Assembly: GCA_905147135.1 (NCBI GenBank)
Contig: LR990061.1
Coordinates: forward strand, 6,982,026-7,046,025
Reading direction: 5' to 3'
Length of the DNA stretch: 64,000 nt
Source of the DNA: Blastobasis lacticolella
Taxonomy: Eukaryota > Arthropoda > Insecta > Lepidoptera > Blastobasidae
A model generated the notes under the pieces. The model did not search any database and was not told where the DNA came from. It saw only the letters and a list, made by a program, of their open reading frames with translations. Each line of letters starts with the position of its first letter. Position 1 is the first letter of the stretch. This document shows positions 52,201-63,059 of the stretch, one piece after another. The position numbers and the translations under genes were made by a program.

Positions 52201-55200
52201 TCCACATCCGGATCGTATGAGCGAGAAAGGTTCTTTCGAATCTTCGCGTGGACTTCACTAGAGGGTAAACGTAATGGGGATGAGTTCCCAGTTCGCGGTG
52301 GTTGGTGCGATAGCGGAATTGTGCTGTGGGCACCAGATCAAATAATTCTCCAGAATACTCCTCATTGTACAAGAAGTCCGAAGAACTGTTTAACTCGGTG
52401 CCACCGCACCCTCCGACGATGGGATAGATTTCATCCACACCATCCAGATGCCTGGTATCCAACTAAGCCTTTTTTCCGCATAAGTGCAAGTTGAGGAATG
52501 TGCTCCCCCCTGAAGTATTTCCTGTGCATTATACTATGGGGTTCTTCAGAAAACGTGTCTGCAGGTACCTCAAAGGCCGGCACCGCATCCGCTCCCCTTA
52601 GATTGCAGATGTTCTGGATGACGGTGTCCACTTTCCATTAGGTGGTCCTTCCGTGTGCCTTCCTAAGCAATAAAGAAAGGAAGAAACATTCACTCTCACG
52701 CCCGTATCCCATAGGAGTGGGCAGAGACTATCGAGTACTACAAGCTGATCCTGACACACCTCTCTCGCCTCTTTCACTGAATACATTCTCCTGACATGCC
52801 CTTTTTGGACAAGACTATGTGAAATAGGTGCTTAAACCTGCTGGTATCAGGAAAGAGGTTCCACGGGAGCTCCAAGAAGCGATGGACTGACATCACCGAG
52901 TCGCATGCGCGTACCGTGCTGGGGCTTACGCAACACATGATCAATCCAGCATAACCGTGTTCAATCTGACACGCGACGCCTCTCACGCCAAGGCCCACAA
53001 ACAACAATACTCACCAAAAATCCTCCTCGACAACAACACATGTTGCACGGTTGTGTGTCTCACGAAGGCGATATCGCCAGTGCCGTTGTGTATCAGGCAG
53101 CGCAACGCGCCTTCGTAGCCGGCGAACGGATCTGCCAGAGTGCAGCGGACGCCCGCTCCGCCGGTGCATAGCTTGCATAGCCTGGATGGGACAGCGATGG
53201 ATTAGTCAATACACAAATAATAAAACAGTAAAGTGTGTATATATTGAATATATTTACAAAAAATTATTTAGGGGATGGAGAAATAGCAACAGACCAAAAT
53301 TTAATTTTTTATGTCTGTTTGTATGTATACGATAATCTCCGTAACTACTGGACGGATTTGAATGCAACGTTTCAGAGGAACATTCGTCCACGCACTCTTA
53401 GGTTGTGGAATGAGCTGCGTTTTCCCAAGTGAGTACAATATGGAGTTCTTCAAGTAGAACTGTGTGAAAAGTTTTTGTAAGAATAATATAATAAATTATT
53501 ATATACGAGTTTATTTATTTATTTCCCAAAGTACCAAATTCAATATGTCAAAAATATGTTTGCATTTGGACATCATAAGAGTTATAGTAGGTTATATCAA
53601 GACAACTATACAAAAATATTACAAACATTAAGCTACTTACTTATCAGAGTTGTCACCAATCGGATTGTACATGTCCTTGAGTGAGTTGGGTGCGCAGGAC
53701 TCGCCGAAGAACTCTATGGCGGACTTGACATGGTTGTTGCAGTCAGTGATCTTGAGACCGCCCTCTTGCATTAGCTGTTGGGATGGATTGGTTTAAAATT
53801 TTAGCATTAGGTGGAGTTTTTTAGTTGTAGGCTAACGTAAGACCGGTATCTTTGGATGACCGCCATCGCACCTGGTGGTAAATGTCGATGCGGCTGATGA
53901 TGGAGCATGCCTGTCTTGGAACAGCCTATTCACTCTAGCCTTTAGATTTTTGGCGCGAAAGCTCTGTGCAAAAATTCGCAGCAAGCTGGTGTTTTTGAAA
54001 CATATATCGAACACCCATGTACGCCTGCATGGATTCTAGCTTACGTAATTACTGATTCGATGATCATAGTTCTTCAGACTTCTTGTACAATGGGGAGTAT
54101 TCTGAGGAATTATTTGATCTGGTGCCGACAGCACAATTCAGCTATCGCACCAACCGCCGCGGACTGGGAACTCGTCCTCATTACGTGGATCCTCTAGTGG
54201 TGTCCACGCGAAGATTCGAAAGAACCTTTCTCGCTCATACAATTCGGATGTGGAATGAGTCAGCCACAGTATTTCTTTTGGACTATGACATGGGATCGTT
54301 CAAGGTATATTAGAGGTCTCTTTAGAGATAAGCAACGCATTGGTAGCATCCCTGGTGTTGCTGATGTCCATAGGCGGTGGTGACCACTTTCCATCAGGTG
54401 GCCTGCATGCCTGTTTGTCTGCAGTTTTACATAAAAAAAACCTTTCCCCGATATATTATTTGCTCTCCACCAGGCGGCATAACGGAGGATCAATTCGAGC
54501 TGGTCTGCCGCGATGGCTCTCGGGCTCCGCTCCGGGAGTGGGCGCGATGCCACTGGGGCAGAGCGCCCGCGGACGCCATCGTGACCAGCAGCGCCGCTAC
54601 CATGCAGCAGAGGCAGAGGTCGGTACTACTGCACACATTAGGGATTTAGCCTTCATCAGTAGCCCATTCGGCAGGTACTTTCAACCTAAACAATTCCGAT
54701 TTTAATGAAGTTTTTAGAGATTTTTCGTGCTACTGTGGGGCCAAAAACGTCGAAATTTAAAAACTTGTCCAGTTTTTTGCTTATAATTCGAAAATGGCGG
54801 TCTATAGCAAAAAATTCACCTATAAATTATCAATTTTATTCGCAAGTTGTTTTACTTTTATATCTAAATAGTAAATAATTAATTTAAAAATAAAATTCAG
54901 TATACATATATATATATTTATATCAGTGGCGTGCCTAGGGTTTCAGAGTAAGGCAAGCCGAGAGATGAAGTTTTTGTAGTTTATACGGTTATGAAAAATA
55001 AATCCATATTTTTGCCACATTACTGATCAATCCTCACTTATCACTCTTCAGTTTTAATCCAGCAATATAACTTGTGAAAGAGAACAACCAACAATCCATT
55101 GAGTTTGGTACACCAATCAATGAAATTGTCTTATAAGCGATTTACTAAACTGAGAAATAGGTACGTAAATCGGGCATAGGTTTTAGCAAGGACATAATTT

Positions 55201-58200
55201 GTTATTTTCTGAGCGATGTTTAAAAACTTTACCTTTTCCATGCAAATCAAAACTTGTGGACATTTTAAATCATCACAAGGGACTTTACTTCCTCTATTGT
55301 TGATCAATCCAATTAAATCACTTTTACAACAAACACAACACAAAACTAATTACTTATCCGCTCAAATAAAACAATAGTGAAGTTGGTACGTGTTCCAGCA
55401 TTCAACAAATGTACCTACTGCGCATGCGCGAACTTGCACATCCGTGTACAACTTCATACGCATGCAGGGCTTAAACTCTCGTACAATTTACTATATAAAC
55501 AAACGTATAGTTATATCTCAGTATAGGACAGTTTTCATATGTAAGAAAGAGACATACCGGCCGGAATCGAAGCCTGCTTACAAGCCCGCGCGTGCGAGCG
55601 AGATGACTGGTCGCGTCTCAATTTCAACCCAGTCTCAACTTGCGTGTGCGTTCGGATCGTGTTTCGTAACCTAGGCGCACGATGGCGCTGTTTCGGCGCG
55701 GCGGTGTGCACGTAGTTTAAAAAGTATTAGGAGCTTCGCGCTCGCATTACCTTTGATTTTTGATCGATAATTATTTTTATAAGGCAAGCCCGGCTTTTGG
55801 GCTTGTATGACAGTAACGCCACTGATTTATATATGTATAAATCGGTTCCAAATTTTTGCTAAGTCATTAACTTTTGATATTAATAACTTGCCTGTTTCCG
55901 CTGACTTTTACTCAACAATTACTCACAACATGTATGGGCATATCCCAGCCGGCGAGAGCGCCAACGCTCGGAAAGCAGGCCTTCGCCCCTCGCAGTCCGT
56001 GGAGCCCTGCGCCCGCGTACACCTGCGGCAGGGCGCCGCGACGCGTCACCGCCACCGAATATAGGAACGCCTCGTTGGGTGCGTACATCTGGATGAGAAT
56101 AATGTCATGATATTAATCATATCGGTTAAATACCTTACATTATATAAAATAAATTTTGTTAGTGTGTATGTCGCAGCCAGTTAGTTAAATTAGCCGGTTA
56201 ATGAAATGGATAGCTTTTTATATAATGCAAATTGGAAATTTGCCAAATTCATTAACTTTGAAAGTAGTGTCTAACAAATGATATTGGCCCGAATTTACGG
56301 AGCTTTCCCCATGTATTGTCACAATGCTTACCTAACCTAACCGAAATACAACCAAAAACAAACTACTATTATTGCTTGAGGTTATTGGCAATGTCGTTCT
56401 TTAAACATTACTTTAAAAATAGGCAAATTTTCAATTTAATAATCGCTTAAAAATCTAGCCGTTTAATTAACGGGCTAATTTAACCCTTCGGCTGCGATAT
56501 GTATATCAGCCAACTCCTTCTATAGGCTAGTCATATTCTAAGCCAGATAGAGATAAGTCATGAAAGAAGAGACTTGTCAAATGGCAGTAGAGAGGATTTC
56601 GCGCAGGTAATCACCTACTATGCAAGTCAAACCACGTGACCCGCTAAGTCTCTACTTACATGAACTTTCTTCTTCTTCTTAGTTATAGCTAATACTCTAT
56701 GTAAACACTTAATGATGAATGTAATGTAACCCTTTTCTAAAGGTTTTCAGTAGAAAGAAATTCGTACATTCACCTGTTACTACCTGTCCCAGTTTGCTCG
56801 CGCGATTTAGGGACGCGACTCTGTGCGAGCGTGACGCAAATATATGTATACACGCGGTAGCAACAGAGACAGGGCCATGTTCGAATTTCTTTCTACTGAA
56901 CATCTTTGTTTTATTTGGTGTTAGTTTTGTCTCATTAACCAGATATGACTTTATGACAAAGGTGATGACTTTGTGATGAAGTTATCAAAATAAGATGATA
57001 GTTTCCTCAATTTTGTTTGATTACACCAACAAAGATTACAATTGGATTACAATAACAATTGGATTTGCCTTATCCAAGAAACTGAATAATTTTCCCAAAT
57101 GAAAATTACAGTTTCCATCACTTTTTCTGTTCAAAATGTTATTTTTATAAGAAAAGAACAACTAGCTACATGTTAGTAATTTAATTAAATACCTAAATAA
57201 ATAAAAAATAAACACACCTCTTGTAGTATAGGGACCAATGAGTGGAATCTGCCTGCTACAAAAACCTCTCCAGCATCAAGGCTGAGCAAGGAAGCTTCTC
57301 CATTGTCCACCCACGTCATGCACTGCTCTGTATCAAATGCCTAAAAACAAACATCATCATCATCTCGGTGGCCAGGGCCAATGAGAGCCCAGGGTCTGCC
57401 TTGACCTAATCAGCTTGGATCAGTTACACATTCAGTAATTTGAATATGCAGGTTTCCTCACAATGTTTTCTCTCACCATAAGAGCATGACCAGACTTCGC
57501 ATTATAAAACAGTTTCCGAAACTTGAAAGTCTGAATTCAAGGATTCCAGGCAGAGATAGACTATGTATGAAATGGCACCTGCACACTAATACCATATAAA
57601 CACTTAATCTGTACATAGTATAAAATAAAGTCGCTTCCTATAGTTTGACTCTCTGTCTTTAGGTCTTCTCAGACCTTTAAGACTAAGAAACAGATTTTGA
57701 TGTGGTTTTTAACAATAGATAGAGTGATTCAAGAGGAAGGTTTATAGGGTACGACAATATGCAAATGAAGTAGTAGAACTAGTAGCATATAAATTGTAAT
57801 CTTTAATTTTTTTATACATATATCATTCTGGGGTAGTGAAACACTAAGTCAGAGCATACTGTAATTACATTCTTCTAATTTGTAAATATATCTAGTCAGT
57901 GTGCCAAACTGCTCCCGAGACTATTCAACCAGTCTCAGGGTCGCCAGCATGGAACCTTGGTTAACCTGCTCTTTCACAATCTTCTATGGTAATAGGAGGC
58001 ACACTTACTGAGTATTATGAGTTCTTATTTATATTTTTCTTATTGGGGAAAACTATATTATTATTGTATGCTTCTATATAAATTTCTGGCCATCCCGGGT
58101 TGTACCTATCATTACACAACTTACCCTTTTACACTTTAATTGTACAAAGTCACGTGAGAAGAAATCTACATCTTCCATGGTCCTCAACATTAGCTGTTCA

Positions 58201-58764
58201 CATTTCTTTTGCTCAGGCACTGATATTGTGCACCAAGTTGCGAAGTCCACACCTTCAGTACCAAGTATTTCGGCACCCAACTCATTCAATTCATTGTCGC
58301 TATTATAGTTGTCGTAGTCTGCTTGTGTTGATGCTAGAACGGAAACAATATGTAGTGGAGAGTTGTTTATAAGAAAGTTTAGGTTAGAATAACAAGTAGT
58401 CTCTACTTGTTGTAGATAAGCACATGGAGTGCAATTTGAATAATAATAAGAGAAATATTTATGACTAATGTCGTTCTAAAATAATGAAGGACGATCTGAT
58501 ATTCACGATAGAATGAAGTGGCAGTTAGGGAGGGGCCCAATAAGAAACTAATGATTATGACTAATTTATCAAAGAAAAATGTGCCGGAATTTATAAGTAT
58601 AGCCTAATTCGAGCCTTCCTTGGACCTAAAATTAATACTATCGATTGAAAAACAGTAATTGCTGAGTATTTTCAAATTTACAGTGATGTTTTTTAACTAG
58701 TTTGTTACTACTACTTACCAAAAATAATTGAGACCCAGAGGAGATGTGAACCAATATACTTCAT
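37260..58764 (-). CDS. Tsf2: Membrane-anchored transferrin, Tsf2/melanotransferrin class (16 coding exons, 873 aa)
   Basis: Coding exons, 5' to 3': 58764-58719, 58333-58125, 57340-57218, 56088-55927, 53774-53641, 53181-53015, 51977-51833, 50809-50564, 50234-50132, 49302-49120, 47997-47827, 47207-47038, 44944-44801, 43648-43461, 38537-38378, 37530-37260; phases agree throughout. Signal peptide MKYIGSHLLWVSIIFG. Two lobes: N-lobe FAGYEGALRCL and AFVRHTT; C-lobe TWYYAVAVAKEQ, NTCHTGIGMAAGW, GHIGALRCM and AFVRHTAP. The C-terminal hydrophobic run VGYVGNVVAMCLFLVVLW fits a GPI or membrane anchor, as in melanotransferrin and fly Tsf2, a septate-junction iron binder. The exon 7 donor is GTCGGT. Exon 8 adds an Asn/Gln/Tyr/Pro-rich segment. 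Exon 14 is followed by a 40-copy array. The class is inferred from anchor and layout; Tsf3 is the alternative. Confidence 0.9.
37908..38010 (+). repeat. SINE family B fragment
   Basis: caatctggtcaggtttccc, then gcagtcgctccactgtaatt and aatcatggtcaaggcag; head and tail missing. Confidence 0.75.
38100..38365 (+). repeat. Repeat family D, second copy
   Basis: Collinear with 8425-8700. It ends 7-13 bp from the exon 15 donor at 38377, so the insertion sits immediately inside the intron. Confidence 0.7.
38595..43560 (-). repeat. Tandem array of Tsf2 exon 14 donor boundary (122 bp, 40 donors)
   Basis: The unit carries about 99 bp of exon 14 (gene strand GCGGCACACGG... to CACCGACG) followed by the donor GTAAGC and about 22 bp of intron. 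Counting the plus-strand gcttaccg word gives 40 donors from 38701 to 43458. The spacing is 122 bp, except one 121-bp step from a C deletion near 39115. Variant bases cluster at the low-coordinate end (38620-39120); the other 35 steps show no visible change. The donor at 43461 belongs to the complete exon. Very GC-rich, and open in all three plus-strand frames. Confidence 0.96.
43662..44285. repeat. Degenerate 31-33 bp minisatellite
   Basis: About 19 diverged units of the type agtctacgaccacttggc followed by tacagatagagtc, in the Tsf2 intron directly before exon 14 on the gene strand. Unlike the 122-bp array, units differ widely, so it is older or less homogenised. Confidence 0.9.
44381..44637. 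mobile_element. MITE with about 36-bp TIRs
   Basis: gtagagctcgtctaa...gacgcgccccacta at the left is mirrored by tagtggggcgcgtc...agacgagctctac at the right, with 3 mismatches. 257 bp, non-coding. Confidence 0.85.
44975..45420. repeat. Duplicated repeat block interrupted by LINE tail
   Basis: Two copies of a block (tttcatggtcacat, cacatacgtaaagctcacg, cctgtgtcccacaggtgg) lie at 44983-45036 and 45299-45352. Between them lies a plus-strand jockey-like LINE 3' fragment (about 45055-45228) ending in an A run. Confidence 0.75.
45055..45228 (+). mobile_element. Jockey-like LINE 3' tail
   Basis: Begins tgtttcctttggactatgg, encodes the degraded [14 protein letters not shown] stretch, and ends with taacat plus an A run. 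Short candidate target duplication ctac on both sides. Confidence 0.75.
45495..45605. repeat. Interspersed repeat shared with 6535-6662
   Basis: Same ordered blocks as in the MLH1 intron (caaataccagagaggctac, cgtattaaatgg, gtgcgcac). Confidence 0.5.
45610..46990. other. A+T-rich Tsf2 intron
   Basis: No gene or exon recognised. Scattered low-complexity stretches (46385-46520) and a LINE or SINE tail-like segment (attcagattcatttattgcc, near 46295) only. Confidence 0.5.
47234..47258. repeat. (ATC)n microsatellite
   Basis: About eight cat/atc units in the Tsf2 intron just upstream of exon 12. Confidence 0.9.
47663..47684. repeat. (TTTC)n microsatellite
   Basis: Five to six tttc units between Tsf2 exons 11 and 12. 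Confidence 0.9.
48425..48625 (-). repeat. SINE family B fragment
   Basis: Antisense body: tttgaccatgattccgg, agatcaggtaattgcagg, gagcgactgccatctgac and accaga-ggaacttgatc. Diverged and lacking the tRNA head. Confidence 0.75.
48630..49110. other. Tsf2 intron 10, no gene seen
   Basis: A+T-rich, with a block near 49045-49070 (gtaggtcgcgtcctgggaac) resembling the first bases of exon 10 at 49290-49310. The match is short and may be chance. Confidence 0.4.
49310..50125. other. Tsf2 intron 9, no gene seen
   Basis: A+T-rich intron with low-complexity stretches and degenerate repeat-like sequence near 49850-50000. No exon or coding signal recognised. Confidence 0.5.
51626..52387 (-). repeat. Inverted repeat, left arm, with Tsf2 exon 7
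   Basis: Mirrors 54068-54820 over about 0.75 kb. In gene orientation the arm contains a jockey-like LINE 3' fragment (52387-52005), the exon 7 acceptor and exon (51977-51833), an AAT-repeat stretch absent from the other arm, and intron sequence to gctatagcaa-ggtga. Confidence 0.9.
52430..52690 (+). mobile_element. LINE 3' tail (second tail family)
   Basis: Contains gtgcattatactatggggtt, a ctcaaaggccggcaccgc block, gattgcagatgttctgg, and an AATAAAGAAAG end. Shorter inverted copies are at 12335-12430 and 1985-2115. Confidence 0.65.
53360..53460 (+). mobile_element. LINE C-terminal scrap
   Basis: Translates as TFQRNIRPRTLRLWNEL, the LINE C-terminal WNEL signature of the 2115-4495 subfamily. 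Located between Tsf2 exons 5 and 6. Confidence 0.65.
53850..53960. repeat. Interspersed repeat shared with 36970-37085
   Basis: gatggagcatgcctgtc and cctattcactctagcc match the intergenic copy downstream of TERT. Confidence 0.55.
54068..54820 (+). repeat. Inverted repeat, right arm
   Basis: Inverse copy of 51626-52387. It includes a plus-strand LINE fragment (YNGEYSEELFDLVPTAQFSY near 54085-54150) and a complete copy of exon 7 at 54474-54618. It lies in Tsf2 intron 4, opposite to the gene. Confidence 0.9.
54474..54618 (+). pseudogene. Inverted copy of Tsf2 exon 7
   Basis: 145 nt, the same length as exon 7, with the acceptor side (ccaccag) and the GTCGGT donor kept. Four differences from exon 7, all synonymous on my reading: CAG/CAA, GCC/GCT, ACT/ACC, CGG/AGG. 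It is antisense to the Tsf2 transcript, so it cannot be cis-spliced into it. Labelled pseudogene for its position, not for any lesion. Confidence 0.85.
54924..55824. mobile_element. Non-autonomous hAT element with perfect 8-bp TSD (901 bp)
   Basis: Ends CAGTGGCG and CGCCACTG are flanked by identical ATTTATAT (54916-54923 and 55825-55832). Subterminal ggcaagcc occurs near both ends. No transposase reading frame was recognised. Located in Tsf2 intron 4, close upstream of exon 4 on the map. Confidence 0.92.
56100..57215. other. Tsf2 intron 3 (between exons 3 and 4)
   Basis: Apart from the MITE at 56746-56900 I see only A+T-rich sequence with no exon. Confidence 0.5.
56746..56900. repeat. MITE with 19-bp perfect TIRs
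   Basis: ttcagtagaaagaaattcg (56746-56764) is exactly inverted at 56882-56900. About 155 bp, with GC-rich centre, non-coding. Confidence 0.85.
57358..57490 (-). repeat. SINE family B fragment
   Basis: Antisense and diverged: gggtctgccttgacc, tggatcagttacacattcag, caggtttcctcacaatg and ttctctcaccataagag. Tsf2 intron 2. Confidence 0.65.
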
Positions 58765-60189
58765 TTTAATAGTAGTATTAGTATTATGTTAAGTACATTA
58801 CTGATTAAATAATAAAATAATTGTAGAATAAAACTTAGACACACCCGTCGCGCATCAACAAAACACAAAACAAAACTTTTTTTGATAAACAAACAGTAAT
58901 AGCCGAAGGGCTGGCCGGTCATACTGCCAATTCTTAACAGTTTTTTTCTCTGAGCCCTCACAGAATAGGCGAAGAGAAGATTGTATGAACTAGGTTCCTT
59001 TGCCTATATTTTAGTGACTGTTGACATTGACATGTGGGTGGTTCTTTGTGGTATTCTAAGTCCTAGGTAGGTTTTTGACATTTGTTTGCATTCTAATCAG
59101 CGTTTCCGTTACTGAAATTTTTACCCGATTTCGGGTAATACAGGCTCTGAGCAGGTCTTTAATCCTTTACTTAAATATTGTACTAGTAATAATTATAGTG
59201 ATATCGTTACCAATGTAGGTAAAGATATGGTTTGGTGCTATGGTAAATCTTTAGATTTGGTAGAGGTGGAAGGGGGATATGGGGGAACCCCTTCGAATGG
59301 GGGGGTACGTAGCCGCGTAGTTCTTTTGATGTGACGTATTTTGTTTCGATGTTGAGATTTTGTTGACAAAAACACGGGTAATTCCATTGCTCCGGTACGG
59401 GCGTTCCTCGCAACCGAACACCTCTGTGACAGAATGGCGATTTTGATCGCAATATTTGTAAATGTGTGGAAATACCAATTTTCAATATTTTTTTTTGGGA
59501 AACTACAAAATTACAAATCACCGCAGTCTGAAACTTTACAGAAAGATTAGATTAAGACTTGTTAAAAATAAAATCGCTCGACGGTCCATACATATAGATA
59601 CTAAAGTTTTAGTAGGTGAGTTACTTAGTGAAGGTGTTTAAAAAAATAATATTTTAGTTTCAAATACAACAACATTATTTTAAGTTGTATACTTCACTGC
59701 ATCTAACTATCACCATCTATTAACTGTAAGCCTACTAAAAGAAATTTCTTTATAGAAATAAGTAGGCCTGTTGTGTCTTCTATACTTCTGTAGTTTCTTT
59801 TTTTGTATTTTGTGTCAAACAAATTAAATATCCATCCTCAAATCAAACTCAAAATGGCAATTATTGTAATTCTATAACACATAACGTTTGTCCAAAATGG
59901 GTAATTTTTTTATACGTTGTTGGACATTTTCTTGTTTGGTCGGCGGCAACACTGATTCTAATCGGCAGGTGCGTATTTAAGAGAAATTTCTTATTATTCT
60001 AAATATAAAACGTTTTGGATTAAATACAAAGCATATTTGTATGAGGTAAATTATAGTAAATCATTTAATATCGGACTTCGTGGTTGAAATGAAGAGATAC
60101 ACTAATGCTTCAAATGTTTAATTTCAGAATTCGACCGCATTTTGTTGCTGTAAAACACGTGCTTATATTTACTAATAAAAAGCATAAAA
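58765..60189. promoter_or_regulatory. Divergent intergenic region Tsf2/LYAR
   Basis: 1.4 kb between start codons. It holds a hairpin (taagcctact...agtaggcct, 59727-59769) typical of a transposon end, and a G-rich stretch near 59268-59310. No gene recognised. Promoters of both genes are expected here, but core elements are not identified. Confidence 0.5.
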
Positions 60190-61642
60190 ATGGTTGTTTT
60201 TACGTGTGGACACTGCGGAGAATCTGTGCAAAAGCCTAAAGTCGAAAAACACTATCTGACTAAATGTAGAAACAGGCAGCCTAATTTGTCGTGCATGGAT
60301 TGTTTTAAGGATTTTCTGTGAGTATTTTGTGTTAATATCATTGTAATTAATTATATCCCGCGGTTCCTTTTGAAAACATAAATTTTCGTAATTCTTTTCC
60401 TTGTCTAAAATAAGATAGGAAAGTCTTAACTTTACAATTATTGTGCAATAAAGTAATCCAACCTAATCTTCTTTTAGGGGTAACGACTATGAGAGCCATA
60501 CAAAGTGCATAACAGAGGCTGAACGTTATTCTGGTAAAGGTTTTCAAGCTAAAGAAAAAAAAGGAGAAAAGAAACAAAATGCATGGGTTGATATGGTGCA
60601 ATCTGTGCTTGAAGAACAAAAAAGTGCTCCTAGAAATGTTCTAAGAATCATCGAAACTATATGCCAACATAATAACACACCACGCAAGAAGGCGAAGTTT
60701 ATTAATTTTGTCAAAAATGTTTGCGGTCATAAAACCAACATAAAAGATATAGATCAAGCATGGGAATTGATTTCAGTTAAGCTGTCTGCTCTGTCGAATG
60801 CTAACCAAAATGGAAATCGCAATCAAAGCACAGCACCGGTAGCTGATGACAATGACCGAGATAAAGTTAATGGTAATGAAGAAAAACCTGAAACAGACAA
60901 AGAGGATACTCTTAATGCTAGCACTGATAATCCTAGTGGAGAGACTAATAAAGAAAACGATGATGGTGATGCAGCACCTCAAGATGACATAAATCAAAAT
61001 GGAAATACTGTAACTGGGCCTGTGAGGAAACTTTCAAAGAAAGAACGTAAAGAGGAAAAAAAGAGAATCAAATATGAAGCGGAGTTGCAAAGTGCTAATG
61101 TAGTTCCCCAGGGCGATGAGGGAGAAGAAGATGTAGGTCATAATAAGAAAGGCAAGAAAAAGAAGAACAAGAGTGAATCTGAGAATTTGGATGAGGAAGA
61201 AACAGAAGATGACGATAAAACTATTAAAAAACGTAAGAGACAAGATACCACCAACAGTGTTCCTGAAGTTCCTGATAGTACAAATGAAGATATTGAAAAT
61301 GAACCAGTAGTTTTAACTAAAGCCCAGAAAAAGAAGTTAAAGGTCACTAGAAAAGAAGAAGCGGAGGAAAGTCTTTGTCTTCATGATCAGAATGTTGCTA
61401 AAATCGAGGAGTTATCCATGAAATCAGAGAAGTTTAATTGGCATGCTGTTATAGTGTCTGTTTTGGAGAAGAAAGGTAATGAATTGCCTTTCAAACGGTT
61501 ACAGAAGAAAGTACTTTCAGAATATTCTGAAACTACAGGAAGAGAAATTGATGACAGAATTGCTGAAAAGTTTATTAAAAGATTAAAGAGTGCTCCTAAT
61601 GTTAGAGTAGATAAAATGAGAGTCTTACTTATCACTGATTAG
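60190..61642 (+). CDS. LYAR: LYAR cell growth-regulating nucleolar protein homologue (2 exons, 430 aa)
   Basis: Exons 60190-60317 and 60478-61642. The N-terminus MVVFTCGHCGESVQKPKVEK carries two C2HC-type fingers (C6, C9, H21, C26 and C35, C38, H50, C53), the second completed across the splice (FKDFL then GNDYESHTKC). Then GKGFQAKEKKGEKKQNAW, a helical segment with PRKKAKFINFVKN, a long Lys/Glu/Asp-rich low-complexity middle with KKRKRQ-type nuclear signals, and the C-terminal KFNWHAVIVSVLEKKGNELP fold. Finger, middle and tail match the LYAR family, nucleolar proteins in pre-rRNA processing and growth. Length is close to the usual. Identity is strong. Confidence 0.94.
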
Positions 61643-63055
61643 GGAGGTTTTTTATATTCAGCAATATTTTAAAGTTTTGTTGCTACTCCTGTGTTGTAGT
61701 TTATCTGACTATTTTTGGTTATTTCTTTTGAAGAAAAACAAAGATATGAATGATTGTTGTTTGAAGTGTAAGTTACATTAAGGGACATTATAAAATAAGT
61801 TATCAATAAATTAATAAAAATTAGGCATTTTAGGAAACCAGGAATTTTTAATAAGGTTTTGATTAAGTACCTAGCCAAAATTTATACTGAAATTCTAATA
61901 ATAGTTATGTAAGATTATCATGTTCTCTTTATATTAAATATTGTAGGACAATTTTGAGAAGCATCTTTAGATCCGTTGTAAGCTTAATTTGATTAAAAAA
62001 GAAATGTATGGTCAGTGCAAGGGGTTTGAGTAGTTGTGAAGTGACTCATTTTGTATAAGACATGTAACTTGATTCACTTCTCCTTACTACAATTTAGTAT
62101 AACGAAATAATACTCCCTTCAGTGTAGGTACTCTGGGACCAGTCACTTCGCGCTACTTTGTCCGTTGGCACTGACCCTAATGTAACTAGAGTTTATCACT
62201 AGATTTACTACCATAGTTAAGAGAATTCTTCCGCATTTATAATAGGATATTTAAACAAGAATTTGTAATATTCTACACTACAGTTTCATTTTTGTATACG
62301 CCATAATAAGAAATAAAATGTGGACATTTATACTGTATTTTTGTTATTTCCATTAGCTACCCCGCCATGCGCCCCTCTTCCCCTCCATTATGCTACCCAC
62401 ACTGCGTCTTCCGATATGTAATCGTCACTTGAGAACTTTACTGTTCCTTCTTACTTAACATTAAAGTTACTCAAATACTTAGCTAAGGAAATCGGTACCG
62501 CACTTATACCTAAAGTAACACAAAACTGATTTTTAGTTTCTAACTGAACACACACGCTAGGCCTCTCAAACTCCTCGAAACTGTCCTCACACACGTACCG
62601 GCCACACGATAATAATCGTTAGAGCAAACGTGCGGTGGCCCTAGTTCTTGGACCCTCATGGGTCGCGTGCAGGATTAGTGGCGGCCTCTTGCGGCCTCTT
62701 GCGACCTTTTGCGTCCCCTTGCGCAGCTTGTGGCCAGGACGCTGCGATCGGAAAGATTTGCGGTGAGGAACCGCAATCTTGGCTTGTTTCAGTTTCGACA
62801 TCGCCCGTCCCTGTTCCACTAGTTGGGATGCGTATTGAATCTCTCTTTCAGTAACCCTATCAGAATCTGTCGTACTTTATTCAAGTCTCGGTGGGTACAC
62901 GTGTTTGTGGTGTATATTATGTAGATAGGTAGGTGTGTTTCCTAAATAGAATAGAGTAGTAGAGCTGCCCTTATTCGACAAGGACTCCGGATTCCAGGCA
63001 TTCCGTATGCGAGCGCCGACGCACACTGTGCTTCCTTCCTACTTTCCTACCCTTC
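61643..63055. other. Intergenic sequence after LYAR
   Basis: No supported gene. 62640-62830 is GC-rich with repeated gcggcctctt words and may be a transposon fragment; an antisense 66-aa basic frame there is not convincing. The rest is A+T-rich. Confidence 0.5.
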
Positions 63056-63059
63056 TCCT

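Noticed and set aside
54340..54705. A second plus-strand transferrin gene
   Set aside because: Only exon 7 and neighbouring LINE and intron sequence are copied inside an inverted repeat; no other plus-strand transferrin exon was found.
59207..59521. 104-aa minus-strand frame between Tsf2 and LYAR
   Set aside because: No recognisable domain or splice context; the overlapping frame is equally open. Probably repeat-derived.
62619..62854. Short basic frames in the GC-rich patch
   Set aside because: Low-complexity gcggcctctt repeats on both strands; no family resemblance.
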